In this document: one piece after another, positions 43,916-55,825 of the stretch | Layout: each line of letters begins with the position of its first letter | Position numbering within the stretch: the stretch's first letter is position 1 | Source: Dissophora ornata | Taxonomy: Eukaryota > Mortierellomycota > Mortierellomycetes > Mortierellales > Mortierellaceae | NCBI GenBank assembly: GCA_025201705.1 | Contig: MU616563.1 | Span: 1 to 64,000, forward strand | Length of the DNA: 64,000 nt | Direction of reading: 5' to 3' | Program-made: the position numbers and the translations under genes | The notes under the pieces: model-generated | The model's database searches: none | The model's input: the letters and a program-made list of their open reading frames with translations, nothing else | Told to the model about the DNA's origin: nothing

Positions 43916-46741
43916 TTATTCTGCGGGTCTTCCTTTAGTCTCGATTGGCAGGAAGCACATACAAATGCCGGAGATTAGGAATGTAGCCGAGGATGCATAT
44001 AAAGGGAGGTAGGTGCTGACCATCAGCATGGCACCGACTATCAGAGGAGATATAATGCCCGCCCTAGAAGCATATAAGCATAGGTTAGCATACGAAGCGA
44101 GATTTCAAGGGGAGGGGTATTTTGAAGTGCATTTTTTTCTTTTTATGCTTACAGTCGAGACATAGCAGCGGCAACACCACACGCGGTGCCTCGGATCTCT
44201 GATGGGAAGACTTCAGGCGTGTACGAGTACAAGACTGCATACATCAAGGTCGAGAGTAAATTGAGGATGGCTGAGAATGTCGTCATAGCTGCATGGCTCG
44301 ACAGGGCCGCAAAGAGGATGGTGGCCAGTGCAGCGCCCAGAGTCGAGACTGCCATTGTGTATCGTCGGCCGAGTTTACTTTCGACCATGACTGTAGCCAA
44401 CTGAATACGAGGTTGTAGAAGCCAAGTTGCATCAGTGAATGTTAATAATTAGATACTGATTCTCAAACACCACGACAGCGGCATCGCGCCATCGCAAAAT
44501 AACGACCACATACCACAGAGCCAGGTACTCCTGATACTGCGTAGATCAGGATATCTTGATACACTTGTCTCAATGATTGATTGCCGTTCTGACCGTGCTC
44601 CTGTAAAAACTTTGGGTAAAACACATTGAAGGCCGTGTACGCAAACGCGACTAGTGCCCAAATGATCCAAATCAAAATCGTGCTTAGTCGAAACTTTGAG
44701 GACATCAACGGTCTCAGTCGGTTGACTGCGATATATATCTTGCTTTTCCAATGGCGGCGATGTCTCTGTAAAAGACTCTTATATTTTCCGCGAGGTAGTT
44801 CTTGAAGTTGTCGGAACTCTACAGGCAATCGTCGGGTTGCCGCGCCAAACTCTGTGGAGGTACGCGATTCGCTCGTGTCGGAATCAGAGGATGAGTCTAT
44901 TCCAGACGAGGGATTGGAGGCAGACTGGCTGAATCGACTGGTCAGGGCCTCGATGTTCTCGTCAAACATATTGGACTGGGCCTCGCTATGGTTGATCTTG
45001 AAGATCCTGCGCAAGACAATGGCGGCCTCCTCGCGTCGGTTGTGATTGAGGAGAAACTTTGGTGATTCCTCGAGTCTAAACAAAATGACGCGGCCGACTA
45101 CCATGGACAACGTCTATGTGATTAAGACTTGTTAGCCACAGTATTCAAACATGTTTTCAGCCAATGCCTTAAAAAAACGGCGTGCGTTAAGCGCGTGCGG
45201 GCGAAGAGAAACCCACCACACCACCTAAGGCAAGAAGCATGTATCGCCATCCCTGTCCTTGACAACCACCTGGGGCAGAGGTTTCGCAGCTGTACTGTGG
45301 TAGTAAAAAGTATCCTAGGAGCGAAGTTGCCACCGCACCGAACGAGAAGAATATCGACAGGAACGTCAACAGGTACTGATTTTTCTTTGGTGTAAACTCG
45401 AGAAACAGTGCTCCTACAAAAAAAAAAAAAAAATAGCCGCCAGCGAATAAAACACATTAGTCCAGCATGGAACAGGTCAAAGTGTCACTTGTTGGAATCA
45501 CCTTATAAAGTTTTCGCGGAATTTACCATCCACCTATGAGGGTGTATTGAGGCACCAAAACGTTTTTTGCGGCGAAGAAGCAGAGGCAAGATTGAGTTGA
45601 AACGCGCTGTACAGAGCATCATCTCCCGATGGGGTTAATTCAAGTGACTTACCGGCATGTTCCCGCCAACCTGAGGAGGCAAACAAGTAAATAATGCGCG
45701 GCCCATTTTTGGCACGAGATTGTTAGTGAAGGTCTTTGACAAACCTACAGCTTCAAGCGCGGACTAGATACAATGCTCATACCCCGAATCCGAGCAGAAG
45801 GATTAAGATGCAGAGGAGCCAGTAACTGTTGGCAAAGCTTGCGGCAATACCAAAGACTGTAGTGACAATCAGGGTGAAGTTGAAGGCCTGTTTGCGTCCA
45901 TATGCGTCCGCAAGCATCCCCCAAAACATCGCTCCAAACATCATTCCCACAAACATGGAGCTTGAGAGGATACCAATGTACTGATCCTGGATCTCGAATT
46001 GGTCTATCGAGGCGATAGAGGCATGTTTACGGTATGTTTATGACATGGAGGGTTTGAGATTTTTCTCTCAGTTTACCTTGAACGCGGGGTAGGATAAGGG
46101 CGATGCACTGATAAAAATCACATCGGTCGTAAGAGAGGGATGAGCTGTCAGATCAAAAAATATGTCCCTTGATCGGTTCTGTCCCGGAGCAAGTGCAGTT
46201 TGCTCTGTACTTCAACGATCATCGTCGGCATCCATCAACATTCTGCAATTGCAGCGCACGCTCACCTGTAGCCACATCTATTAGAAAACAAATGTTCACA
46301 AGGCTGTTAGTGACAACCTCGGGCAGATGGAAAGGACGGGGCAGCAAGGAATGCTGCGTGCAAATAGCGACGGACGTGATTCTTACATTGTCTGCAAACC
46401 AACCTAGCCCGCACAGCACCTGTTGTAGCGATGTAAAAGGAAGGCATGACAGCACCGCTTTGGTTACAAACACGACTCTCAATGCAGCCAGCCAAAGGCA
46501 GCGGCGAGGTCCATTGTCTTCAAGGTGGTGTCGGTCAAGGAACTGTGTTTTTCTTTTGTTAATTTACCAGTAGCTGCTTTTGAAACTTCCCCATGCCGAT
46601 ATCGTCCATAAGGTCGTCAAGAAGATTCATCTGCGCGAGTTGCTCCTCTGGGGAGAGTGAACGTGGCGGTGGCGGAGGTGTAAAGCGCGCAGGTATGGAC
46701 TGAGGCGTCAGCCTGGATCGATCAGTTGGCGTGGCTGGCAT
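43916..46741 (-). CDS. MFS transporter, SV2/SVOP-like sugar-porter branch, 11 exons
   Basis: A 12-helix plasma or organelle membrane transporter; the substrate is unknown. Exons on the minus strand: 46741-46568, 46419-46387, 46277-46266, 46107-46077, 46003-45783, 45670-45653, 45533-45527, 45413-45217, 45113-44514, 44400-44153, 44063-43916; 562 aa. Three microexons (12, 18 and 7 nt) are required to rebuild conserved helices 1 and 4: GLGWFADN-MWLQ-CIALILPRVQ and GFG-VGGNMP-VD-GALFLEFTP. The loop-2/3 motif GMLADAYGRKQAF and the second-half motif VESKLGRRYTM are present, as is YTPEVFPSEIRGT near helix 10. A long Ser-rich cytoplasmic loop separates helices 6 and 7. The donor of exon 8 is uncertain by a few bases because of GTGGTG repeats. 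Confidence 0.86.
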
Positions 46742-47284
46742 GGTGATAGTATTATGGTTTCTTATTGTCAATGTCTATTGAGCGGAAAGGGTGCGCCTGG
46801 CGAGCGGAGAGGGTATTGCCAAACAGAGGGTATCAAGGGAGTAAGTTACGCGGCGCGCAAGAGATTGTGTGGCAAGCGCGGCAATGGAGGTAATGGAGGT
46901 AATGGAAGTTAAGGCCCGGTGGAATGAGCGACGAGCGATGAGGAAAAACGAAGAGGCGACACTGCGCACCGCTGTCTGTTTGCTTTTTATGCGAGCGTCG
47001 TACTGGTGCGCCTTTTGGTCGTCTTTGTCATTTTGCGACACTTCCCCTGGGCGCGCGAGTCGAGGACTGCTAAACTACCCTCCCTCAGGGCTAGACGGCG
47101 TGCGGTAGGGAGCCTGTACACGTTTACACGTTCGCCCACAGGGTGCGGGAGTGGCGTGAGCCTGCCGGATGGAGGTATATAGAGCTGTGATTCGATGTGG
47201 CCATGTCGGCTGTGTTTGTTGGGCGAAGCCCAAGTTTTATTAGATAATAATAATAGGTAATAATGTGTTAGATATTTCCACGCC
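46742..47284. other. Promoter of the MFS gene and 3' flank of the Slm1-like gene
   Basis: A 543-bp spacer between minus-strand genes. The MFS side has GGTAATGGA repeats at 46885-46910. An in-frame ATG at 46771 could be an alternative MFS start. Nothing else was seen. Confidence 0.5.
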
Positions 47285-49337
47285 TCAGGGTGCAGCGGCA
47301 GCAACAGGGGCAGCAGCAGGGGCAGCGCTGGCGTGATCCACAGAGGCCGTCGATCCCTCAGGGGCAGGCGCAGTAGCAGGGGCAGGAGCAGGAGCCGCAA
47401 TGGCAGCCTTCTCATCATGAGGTGCCTGAGCGACGTAAGGCGGGGAAGGACCATGATCGGGTGAGGTGGGCTGGATGACAGATGAGGATCTCATAACTGA
47501 TGCAGAGCGCGAAATGGAACCGTCGCCTGGCTCTTTGAAGGTAGAAGAGTGGGCACGCTTCGAGATCTCGCTCCACCACTCCAACATTTCCTCTCTCGAG
47601 TTCGCTCTGAGACTGAGAAATAGAGAGTTTGAATAAAAGACAATGATGGGGTAAGGTTTAGTTAGGGTTTTGTGTCTCGGGGAGGATCTTGCTACACGAT
47701 CATCATTTGGCAAATCGTCATGATGGAGAGCGTCGAGACTTGTACTTACGTGACAGTCTGAGTATCCTTGTGCAAGAGACCACCTTTGCCCTTGCCATCC
47801 AGCGAAAACACGTGTTGCTTTTGGCCGGCTTCAGCGTGGGCTCCCAAGGTAGCTGTAGGGATGAAGATCGAGTGTTCTGGGACGGAATCCTTGTCCAGAT
47901 CGGCCGATCCAAAAATATGGAGCCAGCCGGCGAGAGTCAGGACAAAATATTCATCCTTCCAGGACTTGAGCACTGAGGACTTTCGGCTAAGGTGAGCCGT
48001 CTTCACTGGAATAACATAGGGGCTGTCCTTGCAGGGGTAGGCCAGATCCTCGGGGTTGGTATCGACAAGGTCAGAGGGGAACAGGCGATGGCCATGGCGT
48101 TCCAAAAAGTTGGTCCACTCGCTATCTTCCTGAAGAGCATCCAATGCCGTTTGGGTGGGAGCCCACGACTGGTTAAAGTCATCTGTGGCTTGGTACTCCG
48201 AGAAGGATGCAAGGATCTGCTTGAGCTCCTTGACAGTGTGAGCCTCAAAGGTCTTGATCTCTTCCTGGCACTGCTTCAATGCGCGAGCAAAGAGGTTCTC
48301 CTCATTGACCTGTTTGGCCAATTGGCGCTTCAGGGCTGCGTAGAAACAATCGCGTTGGCGTGAATATGAAGCTCAACGATAACAGCAATATTAAAGGCTC
48401 GCACAGGAGAATGTGACTATATCGCTGTTGACAACTTACCAAGGTTGATCACGTACGGGTCGGAACCCATCTTTTCCATGTCCGGCTGGTGCTGGCCAGA
48501 CATGTCGTAAAGACCAATGGCCTTGGCGAGGCTGGCGATTTTTTCCTGTGTGGCCTCACGTTCCTTGAAGACTTTGTTGCTGTAAAGGTTGGAGTCAGCC
48601 TTGAGGGTCTTGACCCTGGCCTTGATGTCCTGCTTGAGTCGGCGCAGGTTCTTGACGATGGTCTCCTCGACAAACCGGGCAGAGCTGGCATGTTGGTCAC
48701 TCCTAGTCTTTGCAGAGTCCCTGATGCCAATGCACACATCCTGGAGTCCACCCTTGCCCAAGAATTGCTGTCCATCCTTGAAAGGAACCACAATCACGCC
48801 CGAGGCTTTGTTCAGAGCCTTGCTGACTCCAGTCTCGACCTGAGCAACTTCGGTAAAGTATTTCTGCAAGTTCTTGACGACGCCTCTGAAGGCGGCGAGG
48901 CGGTTCAGGAGGATATCGGCAGGGTTGAGACCCTCACCATCCTCACCAGCGAGACCCTGGCGGCTCACGGTACTCGCGTTAGAGAGGCCAGTACCATCAC
49001 GCGGGTGCATCGAGTGGTTGGTGGGCGACATTGGTGAGTCGTTGTGGGGAACCTGGGCAGGTGAAGTGGCGTGAGAGACATCGGTGGAGACTGGAGGAGT
49101 GACAGAAGCTACTTCGGGTGATGGAATAGAAATGGGCGAGAGAGGGCTCGCCTCACCGGCAGGGACAGAGGCGGGAGTGACGGCATCCTTTGAGGGGAGG
49201 GCGTCAACGGCCATAGCGGGAGCAGAGGCAGGAGCAGCCGCGGGGGCGACCGCTCCAGGTGGTGCAGCAGCAGGTGTCTTGCGGCTGAAGGTACGCGAGA
49301 ACGCCTTTCCAAATGTAGATTTCTTTTTCTCTTCCAT
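47285..49337 (-). CDS. SLM1: Slm1/Slm2-like BAR-PH domain protein, 3 exons
   Basis: A membrane-associated adaptor that binds PI(4,5)P2; in yeast, Slm1/2 sit at eisosomes and carry stress signals to TORC2. Exons are 49337-48440, 48335-47750 and 47612-47285 (603 aa). The N-terminus (1-130) is Ala/Pro/Ser-rich and basic. Residues about 135-395 form a helical F-BAR-like domain (LNPADILLNRLAAFRGVVKN then LQKYFTEVAQVETGVSKAL). Residues about 408-515 form a PH domain (PVKTAHLSRKSSVLKSWKDE, YFVLTLAGWLHIFG, then the last helix MLEWWSEISKRA after intron 2). The C-terminus is Ala/Pro-rich. The domain order and spacing match Slm proteins. It probably lacks catalytic activity. Confidence 0.87.
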
Positions 49338-50414
49338 GTTGAATTCGAACCTGTCAAGCTTGAAGGAATGAGAGATGGATGATGAAGAGAATGTGAGAGC
49401 GAGATGAAGTGAAGAAGGAGAAGAAAAAAGAAAAAAAAAAAGAAAGAAAGAAAAGGATCAGGTTGGAGCGAGGAAGCATCAATGTGATATCTGACTTCAG
49501 GAAAATGGGACAGTGGTTCAATTGAGTTCAACCGCCATTCATGCGTTGGGATGGAGCTGAACACAAGAGGGGCCTTTCTTTTTTTTGCTTAGCACATCTG
49601 CTCATCTTTTGCGAATCGTTGTCCCGATAAACACTAGTGAATGGTAGTGATGTCCACTCCATCGACACGGCCCAATCGAATACGCTGCTTGCAAAGCTCA
49701 GAACTGGGAAAATCCAGCTGTTCAGTTTGGATTCAGAATGTCCTGGCCATGCTGTCATCGAGGGAGAAGAAAGCGGCGCGAACAATTTCATGGAGGCTAT
49801 GAGACGACCCTTTGACATGCACGACAAACATGTCCAGCCCCAGCGCGCGAAAGTGCTCAAATGACCGCAGCAAGATAAAAAAAAATCCATGTGGAGTTGA
49901 TTCCTGAGCCGTCTTCACTACTCGCTACTCATTCTCTGCTCCTCTTCTACTTCTCTATTAGGTAACGAGAGAAGAAAGAAAAAGGAGCGAGAGAGATCTT
50001 TTCCCGGAAGCCGTCTGAGAATCGCAACAGCGACCAGGAAGTGCTCACCTCAGCTGGCCGCATGTTTTAGGTTGCGGAGTGTGTTGCTGGAATGGATGAG
50101 AGGCATCCTTGTAAGACTGGAGTAAGGAATGGAGCTCTTCGGGTGTTACTCGCATTGCTTTGTGCGCCCATCTCAAACCTTGTCCTGCTTGCCATTGCCC
50201 ATAGAGCATTTGTTATCTGTAGATCCTCGTTGGTCAAGTTCATGGGCCACAAGCATGCATCTTTGGGCTTTCTAGAATTGGCATCTGGCGCCTGATTTCG
50301 ATTGTTATTGAGCGGCTCGAGATCAGGCCCCATTGTGTATTCGCCGGGTGTCGGCCACACATCCGTCAAATATTAACAATTGTGGGGGTAATGTTTTTCT
50401 CATATTACTACACT
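49338..50414. other. Intergenic region, Slm1-like promoter side
   Basis: The minus-strand leader of the Slm1-like gene is T/C-rich (A-run on plus at 49426-49441). Small frames at 49528-49890 and 50067-50369 show no domain or conserved splice signals. No RNA gene was seen. Confidence 0.5.
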
Positions 50415-53400
50415 TCATTCTTGCATATCAAAATAACATTCCCGAAGCAAGGCATGGTCCCATCGTCGTTCCGGCTCTAACTTGACCAGGCTTGCAATCG
50501 CCTCTCGAGCTCCCTTATCCTCGATCCCCTCAATCTTCTCAATCTGATCTTGCAGCTGCTGACGAATCTTATCGTGAGCTTCGGCCTTGTCCAGATCATC
50601 GTCATCCTCCGTGCCCTCAGCCTCACCCTTCTCCAGAGCTGAAGTCAGTTTCACAAGCGCATCCTCGGACGAAGTAAACATGGGCTGGCTTGTGTACATC
50701 TCGTACAGAATCCCGCCTAAGGACCACATATCCATCGACGTTGCCGCCTTTAGCTCCTCTGGGCCTCGGTTAGAGGTCTCGGCGGTACCAGAGGTTGACC
50801 TAGTGGTCGTGATAGTGACGACGCCATCAGCAGACACCGTTGTCACTACACTCGTGTCCTTGTTTGGGTCCTGTGGCGCGACTATGGTGCTAACCTCTGT
50901 CCTCTGCTGGTTGCGGCGGGATGCGAGCAGAATCTCGGGCGCTGTATATGGGGTCATGTCCACATTGAGGTCAACGGCCTCATGGACGAAGCGAGCATTA
51001 CCAAAGTTCCATAGCTTCCAATGGTGTTCGATTCTGGGCACTTCGCTGCCTGTGCCCGTTGTGGCATCTTGGGACTTGTTTGAGTAGGACGAGTAAAAAG
51101 AGGTACGGTAGCCGCCTTGGCCGTCTGGCTCAGAGTAGAATTCCTGCAAGAAGATGCTTTCAGGTGTGAGGTTCAGGTGAACGACGCGGTTGTCGTGGCA
51201 CCACTTGAGTGCGGATGCTATGCTGTCTGCTATAGCCTTGATCTCGGCCAAGGTCAGTGGGCCCCTGGACAACGGTGGACTGGCTCTGGAAGACGAACCT
51301 TGTTGTACACTGGTATTACTCTTGCGCTCTTTGCTGTACGACTCAAGGGTGGAGGTAAAGGGACCCAGCACAGACACAAAGCGATATTCGGCAAAAGTAG
51401 GCAAAGTGTACAGCCTAAAGTGCTCAACAATGTACTTATCCGACTTCAACTTCTGAAGCATGCCAGCCTCGCGCTTCCACTGGGACTCATTCTTCATCCA
51501 TCGTAGTGAGAGCTCACGGGGCGCGGATTCAGAGCTGGGGACTGCTCTGCCCTTGGAGGACTCACGGACGTGCGAGAATGCAGAACCAGAGATGTTGATA
51601 TCAGGGGCGCTTCCTAACATCTCGACTTGGGAGAGCATGAGTGTACCTGGTTTGGCATTGGGAGTTGCCAGAGCAGCATCAGCGCGTTCGTATCGGGTGA
51701 TGCTCAGCTTTATGTTGATCAGGGTCTTGTGAACAATCGACTGAGTCTGCCGACGTTGAGCGACAACCTTTTCCTTTGTCTGATGCTGCGAGGCAATACC
51801 GGCGCCAGTTATAACACCATCGGCGACTACAGTTATTCCGCTAATGATACGCTCGCTCTCAGAGGAACTGGAGGACATGTTTGTGACAGTGATAGTCTTT
51901 CCAGAGTTGAATATAGCCTGATTGTCCCTGGTGATATTCGTGACAGAAGATGTTGAAGAGCCCGTCACTCCACCCTGGTACACGATTGACGATGATTCTG
52001 ACAAGTTCATGTTGGTACTGTTAGTGCTCTTGTGGCGGTCATGCTGGACGTCCAAAATATCCTCGACGTGGTCGCTGCTAGACGTAACCTCTTGCTCTTG
52101 GGTCTCAGCTCGACCTTGAGCCGTAGCGGCTCCTGCTGCAAAAACGGCGCCAGCAACACCAGCAGCACCAACAACACCAGCAGCACCAGCAACGCCAGCA
52201 CAATAGCTGTAGCCTCCAGCGCTAGCGTGCTCTTCTCTCGGGATAACTTCAACACCTTCGAGTGAGTCGTCCTCTATCTCGGTCTTAGGCCCAGTGGCGG
52301 TTATCGGAAGAGTAGCCGAAACAGGGTTTGGTCGGCGTAGAGGAAGCTTGTAGTCACCGCCACCCATGAAGAACTTGGCCTTCGAGCTTCGTTTGGCGAG
52401 AGGCACTGAGTTATCGCTCGAAGATCCACCAGAGTTAACATGGCCAGCTTCAAGAACCTCCTCGTGCTGCTGGATATTGGCGGGCTCTTTTTGCCAGGGA
52501 TTGTTTGCGATAGCACCAGCGACAAGAGCACTCCCGCCCGCTGCGGCAGCAGTGCCAATAGCACCAGTGGGTGAACTGCCAGACCCAAAGGTACCATCAA
52601 GAGTCTCCCCGTTAGCGATATTTGTAGTAGTTGACGCGCCAGAACCTCCTGCGACTGGGATGATTGGCGAGAGATCTGGCATTCCGGTTGGTCCTTCAAG
52701 AGTATACTTCGGTTCACTGTCAGCGCCTCCAATGAAATAGCCCTCTGGCCCAAGAATGCCAGCACCACTTATGCCGTTGTCTCCGCCTGCAGCAGCGCCT
52801 CCAATGAAATAGCCTTCTGGCCCAAGAATGCCAGCACCACCCATGCCGTTGCCTCCGCCTGCAGCAGCGCCAGTCAACGAGGAAGTGATCACTTGACGAC
52901 GCTTTTTTGCAACAAGGAAGATCAACGAGACAAGTGCAATTAGCGCAATAAATCCAAAGAACCCTCCAAGGATGGTGCCAATGTTGTGCGAGTCACCATC
53001 GCCATTGGTCTTGGCGCCTTCAGGCAGGCCGTTTGTTGGCAGCGCTACAACACTTGTAGCAGCCACGCCAGTGTTGCTTGGCACAGCAACAGGAGTTGCA
53101 GTTTGGCTTACACCGACCATAACTTGACCAGTTGCATCTGGGTTAGGGTATGGGTAGCTGGGAATAATAGCTCCAGGAACGCCGTCCGGCATTACGCCTG
53201 CAGGAATTCCAGAGTCAGGAGACCAGGATCCACCAGAGCCAAAACCACCAGAGCCAGAACCAGAGCCGGAGCCACCAGAACCAGAAACACCAGAGCCAAA
53301 GCCACCAGAACCAGAACCACCAGAGCCGGAACCACCAGAGCCAGAACCACCAGAGCCAGAACCACCAGAGCCGGAACCACCAGAGCCAGAACCACCAGAG

Positions 53401-55825
53401 CCAGAACCACCAGAGCCGGAGCCACCAGAACCAGAACCACCAGAGCCAGAGCCGCCAGAACCAGAACCACCAGAGCCAGAACCACCAGGGCTAGAACCAG
53501 CAAAGCCAGAACCACCAAAGCCAGAACCTCCAGAGCCAGAACCTCCAGAGCCAGAACCTCCAAAGTCAGAACCTCCAGAGTCAGAACTTCCAGAGCCAGA
53601 ACTTCCAGAGTCAGAACCTCCAGATCCAGAACTTCCAGAACTTCCAGAACCAAAACCTCCAGAGCCAGAAACGCTAGAGCCACTTGATCCTGAGCTAGCT
53701 CCGGAGTCGCCAGAACCGCTTGGTCCGGAACTACCAGATCCAGAACCTCCGGTATTGCCTTCAACATGGCTATTAGAGCCACCAGAGTCTCGAGAGCCAG
53801 AGCCACCATGGCCCCCATAGAAAATGGTTTCACCAATAGAGCCAGAAGAACCACCAGAGCCCCCACTGCCGGACTCGGCTCCGTGAGAACCGTTTCCGCC
53901 TTCATGGGTGCCTCCGCTTCCGTTCCCGTCCTCACCATCGTCTTCGTCTTCATCTTCGTCATCGCCGTCGTCGCGAACACCAGGTATGTAGATAGCGACA
54001 GGCGCAGAACCTCCTGTCGGACCTTGATCACCACGCAACAAGTTAGCGCTGCAATCCTCAGCGCGATCACAGCTGCCATATACAATAATACCATCGCCAC
54101 AACTGGCACAAGTCATGCTCCCAGGGGTGGGGCCACCCTGTGATTGGGCTGTGATCTGGTAGCCGTATTCATCGCTGGAGGTGTCAATGCTCCAGACTCC
54201 AACGCCACGGTGGTTCTATGAATGTTTTACGCCGTAAATAAACGATTAGCTGTGGGTGAGCGGGCGGAGAGTCCAATGGCGATGACGGATACGAAGACCC
54301 CAGCCAAAACGGCGCTCCTCACCTTTCCGAAGATCCAGAGTTGACCTCCGTAATAGACCGCTTGGGGATGCTCAACCTCGAGGGTTGACAGGGTGTTGAA
54401 CCCACCTTTGGCCTTATCGCCGTTGAGATCAATGACAATATCAACTGGCCGCGTGCTGGGACGGTCAGCAATGGAGATGTCAAACCAGCCAGAGCCTTGG
54501 GGACCGAAGAGGAACAACGTCGTGTTGTCACATCGACTGCCGTGGTCGCCCTTTTGCGTATATTTCTTTGGAGTGTTGCGGAACGTGTAATGATAGGGGT
54601 TGTTGGGAGACGCGGCAAGCGTGAGGTTCGAGGGAAGAATGTCGCGGCTTTTGCATGAGCATGTAGCAAGCGAGAAAATAGGAGAACGACATATGTTGAG
54701 TAACAATGAAACGGAACGTTGTTTTTGTTAGGGGTGTTTGAATGCCGTTCATCGAAGATCAGCGAAATGGGGATGGAAAAAGGGGGATAGCAAACATTTT
54801 GAAAATGACTTACCCAACCGTGATATCGTGACATGAGTACACTTTGTGGTTCACCAGCTGGATACCGGTCAAATGATTCATGTCATTCTTGTCCTTCCAA
54901 TGAATCACGACGGTGTCAAGGGCTTCCTCAATACCCAAACGGCTTGTACCGCCATGACGCGGGGCTTGCGCTCGGTATGACTGGTACACGACGGCAAACA
55001 GATTTGGGTATTCAAATGTCAGCCACCTGCTATCTTTCTTCACCTTGACTTCACCACTTTCCTCAACTTCTTCCTCATGGCAAGAGCATCGCGTATCAAT
55101 CCGGGCATGTGTCCAAGCCCACTGCTCGTGGTCCCAAACAAAGAACCCGCCATCGCCATAAGCTTCATAAGCTGGGACCATGAACTTGTAGTCGCTGCTC
55201 AGGAAGCAGTTGTCAGTATCATATCGGCGCCCCTGATCATGGATACCACTCCCAGGATAAGGGAGCAAGGTCCAATGAGCATGCTGCCAGTCGAATTCGT
55301 CCTTGTCTCGCCATTCTTCGCCGTCGGCCTTCTCTCCCTTATGCTTCTCTCTCTTGTTGCTGTCGCAGGCTTCGGTTGAGTTCATATAGTGGAAGACCAG
55401 GGCATTTTGGGAGTCATATCCTATTATAAAAGTCCGGTCATTGTGTCGGTCGACGGCCAAGCAAGGGTGTTGGAGCACAGGCGGGGGTTTTGAATGCCAC
55501 TGATTATTGAGTTGGCTCTGCGAGGCGATCGAATCAGGTTTTGAGAGGTCGAGGCGAGGCGAATCGTGGCGTAGCTCAACTGATTGGGCATTTACCATGG
55601 GAATGGAACAAAGAAATAGGCGGGGAAAGAGCAACGCGTCAGATTGAGTGAATAGTAAAATAAAACCCGACAAAGGGACTTGAGAACAAGAGGGGCACGG
55701 ACGTATTGAAGGAACTTGCCTGATGGGATTGATGATGCTAGGGTGGGTTTAACAAAGCACTGCATTGCGATGACAGCCATCAAAGTTGCAGCTCTGACGG
55801 ATGAAAGGCGGTATGAGTGGCCCAT
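50415..55825 (-). CDS. Receptor-like single-pass membrane protein with cytoplasmic pseudokinase, 4 exons
   Basis: Exons on the minus strand: 55825-55720, 55579-54814, 54647-54323, 54215-50415; 1,665 aa. A signal peptide (about 1-31, ending KPTLASS) leads a cysteine-poor ectodomain of kelch/propeller-like strands (DTVVIHWKDKND, AVYYGGQLWIFGK, GVGVWSID). A short CASCGDG...CDRAEDC segment, an acidic patch and a Gly-Ser repeat stalk (about 555-730) follow. One membrane helix is at about 810-833 (GGFFGFIALIALVSLIFLVA), ahead of a KKRR stop-transfer. The C-terminal third (about 1305-1655) has a kinase fold with APE (TAPEIL) and WSLGGILYEMYTSQPMF, but HRD reads HLN, the catalytic-loop Lys and Asn read Thr and Ser, DFG reads NFG, and the VAIK lysine appears as Arg. 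It is therefore a pseudokinase. Intron 1 has a GC donor (CAG|GCAAGT). The ligand is unknown. Confidence 0.82.
53225..53750 (-). repeat. Gly-Ser minisatellite (stalk of the pseudokinase receptor)
   Basis: A coding tandem repeat with a basic unit of about 15 nt (plus-strand CCAGAACCACCAGAG) encodes repeated GSGGS. The 53270-53490 part is the most homogeneous; the 53500-53750 part is more diverged with Asp and Phe substitutions. The unit length is a multiple of three, so copy-number change keeps the frame. Confidence 0.92.
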
